Shown here in pieces: positions 27,028 through 36,240 of a stretch of DNA of 50,517 nt. Position 1 is the first letter of the stretch. Each line of letters begins with the position of its first letter. The DNA lies in assembly GCA_020846295.1 (NCBI GenBank), contig JADLEF010000207.1:1-50517 (forward strand), written 5' to 3'. The notes below the pieces were generated by a model, which was not told where the DNA came from, searched no databases, and worked only from the letters and a program-made list of their open reading frames with translations. This stretch comes from Acidimicrobiales bacterium (lineage in GTDB: Bacteria > Actinomycetota > Acidimicrobiia > Acidimicrobiales > CAIXPF01). The position numbers and the translations under genes were made by a program.

Positions 27028-28512
27028 ATGGTCAGCGGTTGGACATCAGGCGTTCGGCGGCTCCTGGCCGCGTGCAGCACCATGGTGCTGATGGTGGCGG
27101 GCACCCTCACCGGGGCCGGCGTCGGCGCGCTCGGCCTGGCGGGCACCGCCGCCGCGGCGGGCGGCAACCCCTTCGGGTTCGTCGACAGCGTCTACCAGAG
27201 CCCCGACGGCGTCGTGATCTCCGGCTGGACGGTCGACCCCGACACGACCGGCCCGATCGACGTGCACCTCTACCGGGACGGGCAGTTCCTCGGCGCCTGG
27301 AAGGCGGACGGTTCCCGACCCGACGTCGCCGCTGCGGTGCCCGGCGCCGGACCGCGCAGCGGCTTCACCCACGTCTTCCCCACCGCCGAGGGCAGCCACC
27401 GCTTCTGCGCCTACGCCATCAACGTCGGCGCAGGCGCGCCCTACGTCCTGCTCGGCTGCGTCCCCGTCACCGTCACCGACGCCCCCTTCGGCGCCTTCGA
27501 CGTCGTGCAACGAGTGCCCGGCACCGAACTGGCGCAGGTGTACGGCTGGGCGCTCGACGCCAACGTGGCCGCGCCGATCTCGGTGCACCTGTACGCCGAC
27601 AACGTGTTCGTGGGCGCGGTCGTCGCCGATCGCGACCGTTCCGATCAGGGCGCCGCCTTCCCATGGTCGGGTGGCAGGGCCGGCTTCGAGGCGACGTTCC
27701 CGCTCAGCGAGGGCGAGCACGTGGTGTGCGCCTACGCCATCGGGGCCGGGCCGGGCGCGCCCTGGGCCGGCATCGGCTGCAAGTCCATCAACTTCACGTC
27801 GACACCCATCGGCAACCTCGACACCGCCCGCGTCGGTGACAGCGCCGTCAGGGTGACCGGCTGGGCGCTCGACCCCGACGTGACCGCCCCGGTCGACATC
27901 CACCTCTACATCGACGGCTACTTCGCCGGAGCCGTCCCGGCCAACGAGACCCGCAGCGACGTCGCCGGCCTGTACCCGGCCTACGGCGCCGAGCACGGCT
28001 TCGGGGCCACCCTGTGGTTGTGGCCCGGCGCGCAGAACGTGTGCGCCTATGCCATCAACCTCGGCGCCGGACCGGGTTACGTCGGGCTCGGCTGCAAGGG
28101 CCTCGACCCGATGCCCCCGGCGGGCAGCGGCGGCGGCCGGCGCATCGTGTACGCCAACCTCTCGCAGCGGCTGTGGCTCATCGGGGCCGACGGCTTCGTC
28201 GACCGCACCTACCCGATCTCCGGCAAGTACCTCGATCCCGGACCCGGCACCTATCAGGTGTACGCGTTCCAGCGCTACGCCGACGCCGGCCACGACGGGA
28301 TCACCATGGAGTACTTCGTGGCCTTCAACCCGGCCGGGCTGGGCTACGGCTTCCACACCATCCCCACCTACGCCGACGGCACGCCGCTGCAGTCCGAGAG
28401 CGAGCTGGGCTTCTTCCGCAGCGCCGGGTGCGTCCGCCAGCGCCGGTCCGACGCGGTCTACATGTGGAACTGGGCCCGTGCCGGGGACCCGGTGGTGGTC
28501 CTCGCCCGCTGA
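27028..28512 (+). CDS. Secreted L,D-transpeptidase with three N-terminal repeat domains
   Basis: 494-residue exported protein, probably cross-linking or anchoring cell-wall peptides. A Sec signal (RRLLAACSTMVLMVAG, then GTAAAAGG) is followed by three repeats of about 105 residues (roughly 47-151, 152-257 and 258-361), each with GW(T/A)(V/L)D, HLY.D, a (R)(P/S)D.(A/G) turn and the C-A-Y-A-I...G-C pair that could form a disulfide. Residues 370-494 are a YkuD catalytic domain with the conserved His in GFHTIPTY and the catalytic Cys in SAGCVRQ. GGGAG before ATG 27028. Similar repeats occur in other actinobacterial secreted proteins. Confidence 0.88.
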   Translation: MVSGWTSGVRRLLAACSTMVLMVAGTLTGAGVGALGLAGTAAAAGGNPFGFVDSVYQSPDGVVISGWTVDPDTTGPIDVHLYRDGQFLGAWKADGSRPDVAAAVPGAGPRSGFTHVFPTAEGSHRFCAYAINVGAGAPYVLLGCVPVTVTDAPFGAFDVVQRVPGTELAQVYGWALDANVAAPISVHLYADNVFVGAVVADRDRSDQGAAFPWSGGRAGFEATFPLSEGEHVVCAYAIGAGPGAPWAGIGCKSINFTSTPIGNLDTARVGDSAVRVTGWALDPDVTAPVDIHLYIDGYFAGAVPANETRSDVAGLYPAYGAEHGFGATLWLWPGAQNVCAYAINLGAGPGYVGLGCKGLDPMPPAGSGGGRRIVYANLSQRLWLIGADGFVDRTYPISGKYLDPGPGTYQVYAFQRYADAGHDGITMEYFVAFNPAGLGYGFHTIPTYADGTPLQSESELGFFRSAGCVRQRRSDAVYMWNWARAGDPVVVLAR

Positions 28513-28524
28513 TCGGGACCGGCC

Positions 28525-28550
28525 GCGGCCGTACTGCTCGGTACGGCCGC
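28525..28550 (+). terminator. Hairpin after the L,D-transpeptidase gene
   Basis: GCGGCCGTAC (28525-28534) pairs perfectly with GTACGGCCGC (28541-28550), 13 bases after the stop and 10 bases before the aroC -10 element. No T-tract. Confidence 0.5.
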
Positions 28551-28560
28551 CGGCGGCGCC

Positions 28561-28566
28561 TACGCT
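28561..28566 (+). promoter_or_regulatory. -10 element of aroC
   Basis: TACGCT, 9 bases before ATG 28576; no Shine-Dalgarno. Confidence 0.5.
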
Positions 28567-28575
28567 GTGGGCCCC

Positions 28576-29688
28576 ATGTCCTCCACGTTCGGCCACACGT
28601 TCCGGATCACGACCTTCGGTGAATCCCACGGCGCAGCCGTCGGGGTGGTCGTCGACGGGTGCCCGCCACGCCTGCCGCTGAGCCTGGCCGACATCCAGAC
28701 CGACCTCGACCGTCGCCGTCCCGGGCAGAGCCGGCTGGTGACCCAACGCAACGAGGCCGACACCGCCGAACTGCTCTCCGGCGTGTTCGAGGGCCGCACC
28801 ACCGGTACGCCCATCGCCCTCGTCGTGCACAACGCCGATCAGAACCCCGGCGCCTACGACCACCTGCGCGACGTGTACCGGCCGAGCCACGCCGACTACA
28901 CGTTCGACGCCAAGTACGGCTTCCGGGACCATCGGGGGGGCGGCCGCTCCTCGGCGCGGGAGACCATCGGGCGCGTCGCCGGAGGTGCCGTCGCCCGCCG
29001 CCTGCTGACCGAGGTGGCCGGCATCGAGGTGTTGGGCTGGGTGTCCTCGGTGCACACCATCGACGCCGAGGTGCACGCGGCCACCGTGACCCGCGCCGAC
29101 GTGGAGGCCACCCCCACCCGCTGCCCCGATCCGCGGGCCGCCGAGGCCATGGTCCACGCCATCGAGGCGGCCCGGGCCGACGGCGACTCCCTCGGCGGCG
29201 TGGTGACCTGCGTCGCCCGCAACGTACCGTCCGGTCTGGGCGAGCCGGTGTTCGACAAGCTCGACGCCCAACTCGCCGGGGCCATGTTGTCGTTGCCCGC
29301 CGCCAAGGGCTTCGAGATCGGCAGCGGCTTCGCCGGCAGTCGCCTGACCGGCCGCCAGCACAACGACCCGTTCGTCCCTGCCGCCGACCGACCGGGAGGC
29401 GTGGCGACGTCGAGCAACTTCGCCGGTGGCGTCCAGGGCGGCATCAGCAACGGCGAGGCGGTGCTGTTCCGGGTGGCGTTCAAACCGACTGCGACCATCT
29501 CCTCCCCGCAGACCACGGTGACCCGCGCTGCGGAGCCCACCACGCTGGCGGCGAAGGGTCGTCACGACCCGTGCGTGCTGCCCCGGGCCGTGCCGCTGGT
29601 CGAGGCGATGACCTGCCTCGTGCTGGCGGATCTGTGGCTTCGCCAACGCAGTGTGGACGTCCTGCCCCGCCGGCCGGACGACCGTTGA
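28576..29688 (+). CDS. aroC: Chorismate synthase
   Basis: Seventh enzyme of the shikimate pathway: converts 5-enolpyruvylshikimate-3-phosphate to chorismate using reduced FMN, cytoplasmic. 370 residues. Signatures: the start [22 protein letters not shown], the segment [18 protein letters not shown] (about 115-132), GNVPSGLG-type loop as [11 protein letters not shown], and [15 protein letters not shown] near residue 280. ATG 28576 is preferred to GTG 28567, because the latter would fall too close to the TACGCT element. No other aromatic amino-acid gene is adjacent. Confidence 0.97.
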   Translation: MSSTFGHTFRITTFGESHGAAVGVVVDGCPPRLPLSLADIQTDLDRRRPGQSRLVTQRNEADTAELLSGVFEGRTTGTPIALVVHNADQNPGAYDHLRDVYRPSHADYTFDAKYGFRDHRGGGRSSARETIGRVAGGAVARRLLTEVAGIEVLGWVSSVHTIDAEVHAATVTRADVEATPTRCPDPRAAEAMVHAIEAARADGDSLGGVVTCVARNVPSGLGEPVFDKLDAQLAGAMLSLPAAKGFEIGSGFAGSRLTGRQHNDPFVPAADRPGGVATSSNFAGGVQGGISNGEAVLFRVAFKPTATISSPQTTVTRAAEPTTLAAKGRHDPCVLPRAVPLVEAMTCLVLADLWLRQRSVDVLPRRPDDR

Positions 29689-29865
29689 GGCGGCGCCCGG
29701 GAGCGCGACCGATCGCGTCGAGCGCGTCGCATCTCGACCCGGTCGTCGGTGGCGCAACGGCACTGGACCCACCGGTGCGATCGACCCGGTTGATCGCTCC
29801 AGCGACGATGAAGAAACGGGCCGCGGGAATTCCACGGGAAGCTGTGGTGTTGCCCGACCCACCCT

Positions 29866-29872
29866 CTAGGAT
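29866..29872 (+). promoter_or_regulatory. Possible -10 element upstream of the acidic zinc-ribbon/malonyl-CoA decarboxylase operon
   Basis: TAGGAT (29867-29872), about 58 bases before ATG 29930. No good -35 was seen. The preceding 175 bases, from aroC's stop, hold a GCGATC/GATCGC dyad near 29776-29796 but no gene. Confidence 0.35.
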
Positions 29873-29929
29873 GCCCCGGACTCAGACGGGACACCAGGAT
29901 TCGGTAGCGGTCTTGCACGATCGCGATGG

Positions 29930-30451
29930 ATGGCTGACATGACAGACGAAGACGAAGACATCGAAGCCGAATTCGACGACGACGCCCAGGACGAGGAACT
30001 TCCTGAAGAGGAGCTCGCCGAAGAGGACCTCGAAGATCTCGATGAAGAAGATCTCGATGTGCTCGACGAGGACGAGCTCACCGGGGAGATCGACGACGAC
30101 GATCTCGGCACCGTTGACGCCGAGGAAGAAGAAGTGGTGGAGCCTCCGCGCCCCCGCGTCCGTACCGCCGAGGACGGCGATGAGGACGAGGACGAGGAGG
30201 AGAGCGACGACGTCGAGGCCGACCTCGACACGATCCTCAAGGACCGCCTCGCCACCCACGACGAGGACGAGGACGAGGAGGAAGCCGATGCACCGATCGT
30301 CATCACCGACGACGGCGAGCTCCCGCAGCGCAAGGAGTTCGAGTTCCCCTGCCCCTCCTGCTTCCTGCTGGTGAACGCGAAGACGGTTCGCCGCACCGGG
30401 AGCTGCCCGCAATGCGGCGATCCGATCGAGGTCCCGGCCGGGATCGGCTGA
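29930..30451 (+). CDS. Highly acidic protein with C-terminal zinc ribbon (DUF4193-like)
   Basis: 173 residues. The first 125 are almost uninterrupted Asp/Glu runs, with no other recognisable fold. The last 45 form a four-Cys zinc ribbon, FPCPSCF...SCPQCGDP, whose first half (F-x-C-x-S-C-F-L) resembles the end of actinobacterial DUF4193 proteins; those are also acidic and essential in some species, with unknown function. I infer a distant relation only. ATG 29930 or ATG 29939 could be the start. Five bases separate its stop from the malonyl-CoA decarboxylase gene, so the two are one operon. Confidence 0.75.
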   Translation: MADMTDEDEDIEAEFDDDAQDEELPEEELAEEDLEDLDEEDLDVLDEDELTGEIDDDDLGTVDAEEEEVVEPPRPRVRTAEDGDEDEDEEESDDVEADLDTILKDRLATHDEDEDEEEADAPIVITDDGELPQRKEFEFPCPSCFLLVNAKTVRRTGSCPQCGDPIEVPAGIG

Positions 30452-30456
30452 ACCCC

Positions 30457-31908
30457 ATGGCGTTGCGTCGCGTCCGGGCCACGGCCCGGGCCGGGTTCGA
30501 GGAGGCGACGGCGCGTTGGCGTCGTCGGCCGCGGCCCGGCAACGCGCTGAACGACCGCGACCTGACCCGCCTCCGGGAGCGGATCGAGGCGTGCCTCGAT
30601 CCGCGGCTGAGCGGCGTCGCCATCCGCAACCGCGCCGGCGAGGTCGCCGACGTGGTCGTCGCGTTGGACCGCACCGGCCTGGACGCGTTCTTCACGCTGC
30701 TGCTGGAGTCGTTCGGGCCCCGCCTCGACGCGGTGCAGCGCGCCCTCGACGACACCGCCGATGTGCTCGCCCCCATCAGGGGCGACCGGGCCGACCCGGC
30801 CGGCGCGATGGCGGCGGTGGCCGCGCTGCGCGAGGCGTGCGCACCGCGGTGGGAGCAGCTGTTCGAGTTGCTGTGCGGGCTCACCGGCGGCGTGAAGCTG
30901 GCGGTGGACCTACGGGCCGAGCTCCTCGCGCTCCTGCGGGAGCACCCGGAGCTGGCCCCGCTCGATCGCGACCTGCAGCAGGTGCTGTCCCGGTTGTTCC
31001 CGCCGGGGCTGCTCGAACTGCGCCGGATCACGTGGAACTCGCCGGGCTCGCTGCTCGAAAAGCTCATCGACTACGAGGCCGTCCACGAGATCACCAGCTG
31101 GGAGGACCTCAAGAACCGCCTCGACGACCACGACCGTCGCTGCTACGCCTTCATCCACCCCGGCATGCCCGACGAGCCGCTGATCTTCGTCGAGGTGGCG
31201 CTGCTCGATGCCATCGCCGGCGACGTGGTCCGCCTGCTCGACGTGAGCGCGCCCAGCGGGATCGGCCACGAGGCGACGACGGCGATCTTCTACTCGATCT
31301 CCGCCTGTCAGCCCGGCCTCGCCGGCGTGAACCTGGGCGATGTGCTCATCAAGGAGGTGGTGGCCGATCTGACGCGCGACCTGCCCCGCCTCAACCAGTT
31401 CGCCACCCTGTCGCCGCTGCCGGGGTTCCGCCGGTGGCTCGACGCGGAGCTGGCGAAGCCGGACACGACCGTGCTCTCCGCAGAGGACCTCGAGACGATC
31501 GCCGAGCTCACCCCCGACGGCGCGACCGGCCCGGCCGCGCTCAGCGCGCTGCTGGCCGGCGGGCTGACCGACACCGGGCCGCAGCACAAGGCGTTGCGCG
31601 AGCTGCTCATCGGGCTGTGCGTCGACTACCTCCTCGGCGACGAGCCCGGCCGGTCCCGGGACCGGGTGGCCAACTTCCACCTCACCAACGGGGCGCAGGT
31701 CGAACGGTTGAACTGGATGGCCAACGCGACCCCGGCCGGCCTTCGCGAGTCCTACGGGCTGATGGTGAACTACCGCTACGACCTGTCCAAGATCGACGCC
31801 CACCACGAGCAGTACGTCGCGCACGGACACATCGCCCGCTCGAGCAGCATCGCCCGTATTGCCACCGCCCGGAGGAAGGCACGCGCTGCTCGTGCCGAAA
31901 ACCACTAG
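30457..31908 (+). CDS. Malonyl-CoA decarboxylase
   Basis: Converts malonyl-CoA to acetyl-CoA and CO2, clearing or using malonate. 483 residues, full length for the MCD family. The N-terminal helical domain (about 1-180) is followed by the GNAT-like catalytic domain with WNSPGSLLEKLIDYEAVHEI, CYAFIHPGMPDEPLIFVEVAL, FYSISACQPGLAGVNLGD, FATLSPLPGFRRWL and FHLTNGAQVERLNWMA; the Ser of SISACQ and the His of FHLTNGA are the usual catalytic residues. ATG 30457 lies 5 bases after the zinc-ribbon gene. No malonyl-CoA synthetase or malonate transporter is adjacent. The acyl-CoA carboxylase beta gene at 47-48.8 kb is separate. Confidence 0.95.
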   Translation: MALRRVRATARAGFEEATARWRRRPRPGNALNDRDLTRLRERIEACLDPRLSGVAIRNRAGEVADVVVALDRTGLDAFFTLLLESFGPRLDAVQRALDDTADVLAPIRGDRADPAGAMAAVAALREACAPRWEQLFELLCGLTGGVKLAVDLRAELLALLREHPELAPLDRDLQQVLSRLFPPGLLELRRITWNSPGSLLEKLIDYEAVHEITSWEDLKNRLDDHDRRCYAFIHPGMPDEPLIFVEVALLDAIAGDVVRLLDVSAPSGIGHEATTAIFYSISACQPGLAGVNLGDVLIKEVVADLTRDLPRLNQFATLSPLPGFRRWLDAELAKPDTTVLSAEDLETIAELTPDGATGPAALSALLAGGLTDTGPQHKALRELLIGLCVDYLLGDEPGRSRDRVANFHLTNGAQVERLNWMANATPAGLRESYGLMVNYRYDLSKIDAHHEQYVAHGHIARSSSIARIATARRKARAARAENH

Positions 31909-31911
31909 GCT
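31906..31911 (+). promoter_or_regulatory. -10 element of the diguanylate cyclase gene
   Basis: TAGGCT, overlapping the stop codon of the malonyl-CoA decarboxylase gene; the leader to ATG 32011 would be about 90 bases. Confidence 0.35.
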
Positions 31912-32010
31912 GAGCACGGCGTCAACGCTTGGTCCATGGGAAATCCTGCCCAGAGGATCGCTTGGCGAGGCGCCGGTTCCTCGATCCCTCAGCGAGAGTT
32001 CCCTCTGCGG

Positions 32011-33456
32011 ATGTACACCCATTCGGTCACCCCCGGCACCGTTCGCTGGGCTGGCATCCTGATCGTCGCGTACGGCCTGCTCGCCGTCGGCGCCGGCATG
32101 TCGTCCGACCAGCCGGGGATGGCGGCGCTCGTGGCGGCGTGCGTGGCCGCCGCCGGCGCCGCCGCCGTCCTGCTGCCGTGGCGCCGCTGGCACCATGCCG
32201 TGGCGCTGGCCCAGGCCGTGGCCTCGTTGTCGCTGCTCGTGGTGGCCGAGGTGGCGACGCAAGCATCCGACTCCCGGCAGGCAGCCGCCACCTACCCGGT
32301 GTTCGTCACCCTGGTACTGGCCTGGGTCGGGCTGACCCAGCCGCGGCGGACCGCGCTGTCCTTCACCGTGTGCGTGGGCGCGGTGCTCGCCGGGGTGCTG
32401 CTCTACGACAGCGGTGGTCCGCTCGACGTTCCGACGCTGGCGTTGATCCTCCCCGCCGGTGCCGCCCTGGGCGAGGCTGCCTCGTGGATCATGGGAGAGC
32501 TGCGCCGGCTGCAGCGCCACGACGAGGCGCGCGCCACCACGTTCATCGACCTGACCCGCAGCCTGGACGCGCTCCCCCAGCGCGCCAGCCGGGCCGAGGT
32601 GGCCGATGAGCTCGCCTCCGCCGCGGCCCGCCTGTTCGACACCAGCGCCGAGGTCACCCTCATCGACGTCGACGGCCACGACATGGTGGCTGTCGCCGGT
32701 CGTCACCCGGGACCGGTCCACCCCGGCGCCGGCCCTGGTCCGGCCGACGGCACCGCCGCCGCCTCGGACCACGTGGCGGGCGCGGCGGCCGTCGGCACGG
32801 TGCTCACCGCGTCGCGGCCGAAGCGGACCACGGTGACCCTGGTCGGCCGCCGCGGCATCCTGGGACGGGTCCAGCTGGAGCTCGACCGGGACCCCGACGA
32901 CGGCTACCTCACCAACCTGGTGCGCCTCTTCGCCGCGCAGAGCTCAGCCGCCCTCGAGCGGTTCGAGCTGGTGACCCGGCTCGACCACGAGGTCAGCCAC
33001 GACGTGCTCACCGGGACGGGCAACCGGCGCCACGCCAACAAGCTGCTGTCCACGCTGCGCAACGGTGACGGGATCGTCCTGATCGACATCGATGGGTTCA
33101 AGGCGGTGAACGACACCGCCGGCCACCTCGCCGGCGACGAGCTGTTGCGCACCCTCGGCCGCTACCTGAACAGCTACGTGCGCGGCGGGGACGACGTGGC
33201 CCGGCTGGGCGGTGACGAGTTCGTGGTCCTCGCTCGCGGCGTGGGGCACGCGGCGACCGCGGCTGCCAACCGGCTCATCGAAGGGTGGCGGGCGCTCAAC
33301 CCGACGGCCACGGTCAGCATCGGGGTGGCGGTCCACCACGGCGGTGAGAACCCCGAGAGCACGCTCGAACGGGCCGACCAGGCGCTGTACGGCGCCAAGC
33401 GAGCCGGACGCAACCAGATCGGTGTGAGCGCGGTGGAGACCGACCGGTTCCTGTGA
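32011..33456 (+). CDS. Membrane-bound GGDEF diguanylate cyclase
   Basis: 481 residues, anchored in the membrane by about six hydrophobic segments (residues 13-165, MASE-like but unassigned). A middle GAF-like region (about 185-320) follows, then a GGDEF domain (about 325-470) with the intact motif RLGGDEFVVL (about 399) and DIDGFKAVNDTAGHLAGDELL. It should make cyclic di-GMP from two GTP. An R-x-x-D inhibitory site is not evident. The open frame begins at 31936, but the 25 codons before ATG 32011 have only about 64% G/C in third positions, well below the gene body, so 32011 is preferred. Confidence 0.9.
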   Translation: MYTHSVTPGTVRWAGILIVAYGLLAVGAGMSSDQPGMAALVAACVAAAGAAAVLLPWRRWHHAVALAQAVASLSLLVVAEVATQASDSRQAAATYPVFVTLVLAWVGLTQPRRTALSFTVCVGAVLAGVLLYDSGGPLDVPTLALILPAGAALGEAASWIMGELRRLQRHDEARATTFIDLTRSLDALPQRASRAEVADELASAAARLFDTSAEVTLIDVDGHDMVAVAGRHPGPVHPGAGPGPADGTAAASDHVAGAAAVGTVLTASRPKRTTVTLVGRRGILGRVQLELDRDPDDGYLTNLVRLFAAQSSAALERFELVTRLDHEVSHDVLTGTGNRRHANKLLSTLRNGDGIVLIDIDGFKAVNDTAGHLAGDELLRTLGRYLNSYVRGGDDVARLGGDEFVVLARGVGHAATAAANRLIEGWRALNPTATVSIGVAVHHGGENPESTLERADQALYGAKRAGRNQIGVSAVETDRFL

Positions 33457-33505
33457 CCCGGCCGGTCGCTGCGGTGACGGGCCGGGTGGCCCGCCGACCC
33501 GCGGC

Positions 33506-34015
33506 TCAGCCCTCGAGAGCGGTGGGCAGGGATCCCGGGTGGTCCGCCGGGGCGGCCGGCTCCACCGGGACGGCGTCCGCCGAGGGGAACAGCAGGATGG
33601 CGGCGTCCACGTCCTGCTTGACGCCGGCGAGCGGCAGGATGTTCAGCACGCCCTGACCCTCGCGGAGCAGATCGATGATCTCCTCGCCGGTGCGGACCAG
33701 CACCGAGTGCCGGCTGGAGATCACCAGGTTCACCGACGCGACATCCTCACCGAGGTGATCGCGCAGGTAGGCGAACGCCTCGCGGACCGACTCGAGCCGG
33801 ATGCCGGCATCGAGGAGGTTCTTGACCACCTTCAGCTCGAGCAGGTCCCGGTAGGAGTACTTGCGCCGCGAGCCGGAACCGGCGGCGTCCATCAGACTGG
33901 GCCGGATCAGGTCGGTCCGGGCCCAGTAGTCGAGTTGGCGGTACGTGATACCGACGATCTGCGCCGCCTGCCGCCCTGAATAGCCGGACTCGTTCTGGTC
34001 CGTCCCGTGTTGCAC
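33506..34015 (-). CDS. MerR-family transcriptional regulator (Rv1830-type)
   Basis: 169-residue DNA-binding protein, last gene of the conserved gcvH-garA-ftsR-DUF151-merR array of Actinobacteria. The winged-helix domain is SGRQAAQIVGITYRQLDYW...YSYRDLLELKVVKNLLDAGI; the C-terminal half (HLGEDVASVNLVISSRHSVLVRTG) is the effector-free module of this subfamily, and there is no Cys cluster for metal. Start is GTG 34015 with GAGGAG 10 bases upstream. An inverted repeat CCGACC-N8-GGTCGG (34044-34063) lies in the promoter and may be its own operator (inference). Confidence 0.9.
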   Translation of the reverse strand: MQHGTDQNESGYSGRQAAQIVGITYRQLDYWARTDLIRPSLMDAAGSGSRRKYSYRDLLELKVVKNLLDAGIRLESVREAFAYLRDHLGEDVASVNLVISSRHSVLVRTGEEIIDLLREGQGVLNILPLAGVKQDVDAAILLFPSADAVPVEPAAPADHPGSLPTALEG

Positions 34016-34043
34016 GAGCGCTGTCTCCTCGCGTTGCGACGTA

Positions 34044-34063
34044 CCGACCCGTTACACGGTCGG
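34044..34063. promoter_or_regulatory. Inverted repeat in the merR promoter
   Basis: CCGACC (34044-34049) and GGTCGG (34058-34063) flank 8 bases. On the minus strand it overlaps the possible -10 TAACGG, with GTGACA 20 bases further upstream, a long spacer of the kind MerR regulators use. Confidence 0.35.
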
Positions 34064-34163
34064 AATTACGTCCATGTCACCGCTACGCAGGCTACGGCCG
34101 ATTCGCCGGAACCGTCAATCCCCCGCGCCGGGCAACGCCCCGTCGCGGCGTGCGGGTGGCGGC

Positions 34164-34664
34164 TCAGGAGCGGAAGTCCTCGGGGTTGACGCTCTCGAGG
34201 AAGTCCTTGAACTGGGCGATGACCTCGTCCGGAGGCGCCTCCGCGGTGGCGGGCTCCTTCTCCTCCTCCACGTAGCCGGCCTCGTCGAGCACGGCATCGG
34301 AGACGAAGATGGGACAGCCCGTGCGCACCGCGAGCGCGATGGCGTCGGAGGGGCGGGCGGACACCACCGAGGCGTTCTCGCCCTCGACGAGGTGCAGCTC
34401 GGCGAAGAAGGTGCGATCCCGCAGCTCGGTCACCACGATCTGACGGACGCCCACCCCCAGCGTCTCGAGCACGTCGCGAAACAGATCGTGGGTCATCGGG
34501 CGAGGTGTCTGGATGCGGTCCACGGCGTACACGATCGCCCGGGCCTCGGCATCGCCGATGAGGATGGGAAGGAGACGGCGGGTACCACCGCGCTCCCGCA
34601 ACAGCACGATGGGCGTGTTCCCCGGCATCTCGACCCGAACTTCGACCAGCTCGACTTCGACCAT
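34164..34664 (-). CDS. DUF151 bifunctional nuclease family protein (Rv1829-type)
   Basis: 166 residues. The DUF151 core runs from MVEVELVEVRV to about residue 130, with LPILIGDAEARAI, FRDVLETLGV and ARPSDAIALAVRTGCPIFVSDAVLDEAG, the conserved R-P-S-D-A motif. Plant and archaeal relatives have RNase and DNase activity; the actinobacterial role is not known. The tail of about 35 residues is acidic. ATG 34664 is chosen because TAGGGT lies 8 bases upstream; a start 30 bases further would include it. Sits between ftsR and merR in the conserved array, with its own promoter. Confidence 0.9.
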   Translation of the reverse strand: MVEVELVEVRVEMPGNTPIVLLRERGGTRRLLPILIGDAEARAIVYAVDRIQTPRPMTHDLFRDVLETLGVGVRQIVVTELRDRTFFAELHLVEGENASVVSARPSDAIALAVRTGCPIFVSDAVLDEAGYVEEEKEPATAEAPPDEVIAQFKDFLESVNPEDFRS

Positions 34665-34672
34665 CGCCGACG

Positions 34673-34678
34673 ACCCTA
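34673..34678 (-). promoter_or_regulatory. -10 element of the DUF151 gene
   Basis: TAGGGT on the minus strand, 8 bases before ATG 34664. The preceding stretch (34750-34825) carries GGTC-type simple repeats and a CGACCGTC/GACGGTCG dyad that may terminate ftsR. Confidence 0.5.
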
Positions 34679-34832
34679 CCGCGTTCCGCCGCACTCCACG
34701 ACGGTCACCGGCCCGCTCCGCGGCGTCATTGCACCGGAACTCGCCGATGGCCGGGCGACCGTCCGGCGGTCGATCGAGCGACGGTCGGTCGGTCTGTCTG
34801 GCCGCCGTGGTCGGTCGGTCGGGCCGCGGTGG

Positions 34833-36179
34833 TTACTGGTCGGGACGATGGAACAGCGCGTCACGCAGATCGGCGCCGAGCCGATCGAGCTCATCGAACA
34901 CATCGGCGGCACGGGTGTCCCCACCTTCGGCGCGGCTTCGCTCGAGTGGGCTCACCACCTGCTCGTAGAGGGCGAGCTCACGGTCGACGGCGACGCGGAA
35001 CATGCGCAGGTGGCGCGCCTCGATGCCGAAGGCGGCGAACCGGGCGGCGAGCTTGGCCACCACCACTGCGTCGTCGCCGTACCGCCGCCCCTGCGACAGT
35101 GAACGAGACGCGATCAGCCCGTAGCGCTCGAGGTCCTGCACCGCGGCGATCGACAGGCCCACGGCGGTGCTGAGCTCCTCGACGGTGAAGCTGACCGAGG
35201 AGATCTCGGCCCGGCGCCGGGCCGCTCCCTGCCGTCGGCGAGCGCTGCGCTCGGCCAGCGCATCGGCTCCTCCTGCCCCGCCTGCCCCGCCTGCCCCGGC
35301 GGCGACGCCCGGCGACCCGGACCGGGCGGAGGCGGTGTCCCCGGGGTGCGCACTGCCCGCCGCGGTGGCGGGCGCGCTCCGGCGCCCCGGCGGGCGCCGG
35401 GACGGGCGGGTCGTCCCGCTCGGAGCGGGTGCCTCACTGCCCGGGTCGGCGGCCTCCCCGACGGCGTCGACCGCCGGCGGCTCCCGTCGTGCTCCTGCGG
35501 CGGAGGTGAACACGTTGAACCGCGGCGCCCGCGAACCGGGACGGCTGCCCCCACCGCCCTCGGCGGCGTCGCCGCTCGCCTCACCGCCCTCCGACGGCGG
35601 GCGATCGGCCGCTTCGGGAAGGCCGGCAGGGTCCGCGCTGGTCGCCACGACCGCGTCGCGAGCTCCGGCGGGGTCCTCCGACATCGGGGTGCGCGCGCCG
35701 CGGGCGGGGTCTGCGTCGGGGACGGCGGGAGCGGCCTCGGCCGGCACCGCAAGCGCACCCGCGGACGGATCAGTCGCGGCAGGGCCGCTCGCGTCGTGGG
35801 TCACGGGGTGGGTCGCGGGGGCCGCCTCGAACACCGACGGCAGCGGCTCGGGCGCGTCGACCGGGGTTGCCTCGGCCTCCGGGGGCAGGCCGCTGCCCGC
35901 CAGCGGCGGGTCGAACGGCAGCTCGGCCGCTCCACCCTCGAGGCGGTCCTTGATGACCTTGAGCGGCAGGAAGTGGTCGCGCTGCTGCAGCAGGATCCAG
36001 CGCAGCCGGGCGATGTCGGCGTCGTAGAACTTGCGGTAGCCCGATGGGGTGCGCTCGGGGTCGATCAGGCCCTGGCTCTCGAGGAAGCGGATCTTGGAGA
36101 TGGTGACGTCGGGGAACTCGGTCTGCAGCAGGCCGAGGACCTCGCCGATCGACAGGTGCTCACGGTCGGTCACGCTCAT
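34833..36179 (-). CDS. ftsR: MerR-like regulator FtsR with a long disordered linker
   Basis: 448 residues, against about 250 in mycobacterial and corynebacterial FtsR, which activates ftsZ. The N-terminal MerR helix-turn-helix is [29 protein letters not shown]...GYRKF; the C-terminal module begins [25 protein letters not shown] and continues to [37 protein letters not shown]. Between them about 210 residues are Ala/Pro/Gly/Ser-rich, including a GGAGGAGGA run, a low-complexity insertion specific to this lineage. Identity as FtsR rests on position and domains. It lies 61 bases after garA. Confidence 0.88.
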   Translation of the reverse strand: MSVTDREHLSIGEVLGLLQTEFPDVTISKIRFLESQGLIDPERTPSGYRKFYDADIARLRWILLQQRDHFLPLKVIKDRLEGGAAELPFDPPLAGSGLPPEAEATPVDAPEPLPSVFEAAPATHPVTHDASGPAATDPSAGALAVPAEAAPAVPDADPARGARTPMSEDPAGARDAVVATSADPAGLPEAADRPPSEGGEASGDAAEGGGGSRPGSRAPRFNVFTSAAGARREPPAVDAVGEAADPGSEAPAPSGTTRPSRRPPGRRSAPATAAGSAHPGDTASARSGSPGVAAGAGGAGGAGGADALAERSARRRQGAARRRAEISSVSFTVEELSTAVGLSIAAVQDLERYGLIASRSLSQGRRYGDDAVVVAKLAARFAAFGIEARHLRMFRVAVDRELALYEQVVSPLERSRAEGGDTRAADVFDELDRLGADLRDALFHRPDQ

Positions 36180-36240
36180 CACCGGGTCCGCCCCGTCCGG
36201 AACCGCTCCGCGGGCGGACGGAGCCGCCCCTCGGCGCCGC

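Noticed and set aside
27046-29862. 938-codon minus-strand frame opposite the L,D-transpeptidase and aroC
   Set aside because: Antisense artefact of GC bias; no motif and no start signal.
31936-32010. Earlier ATG of the diguanylate cyclase
   Set aside because: The 25 codons have about 64% G/C in third positions against well over 90% in the gene, and they precede the first membrane segment without need.
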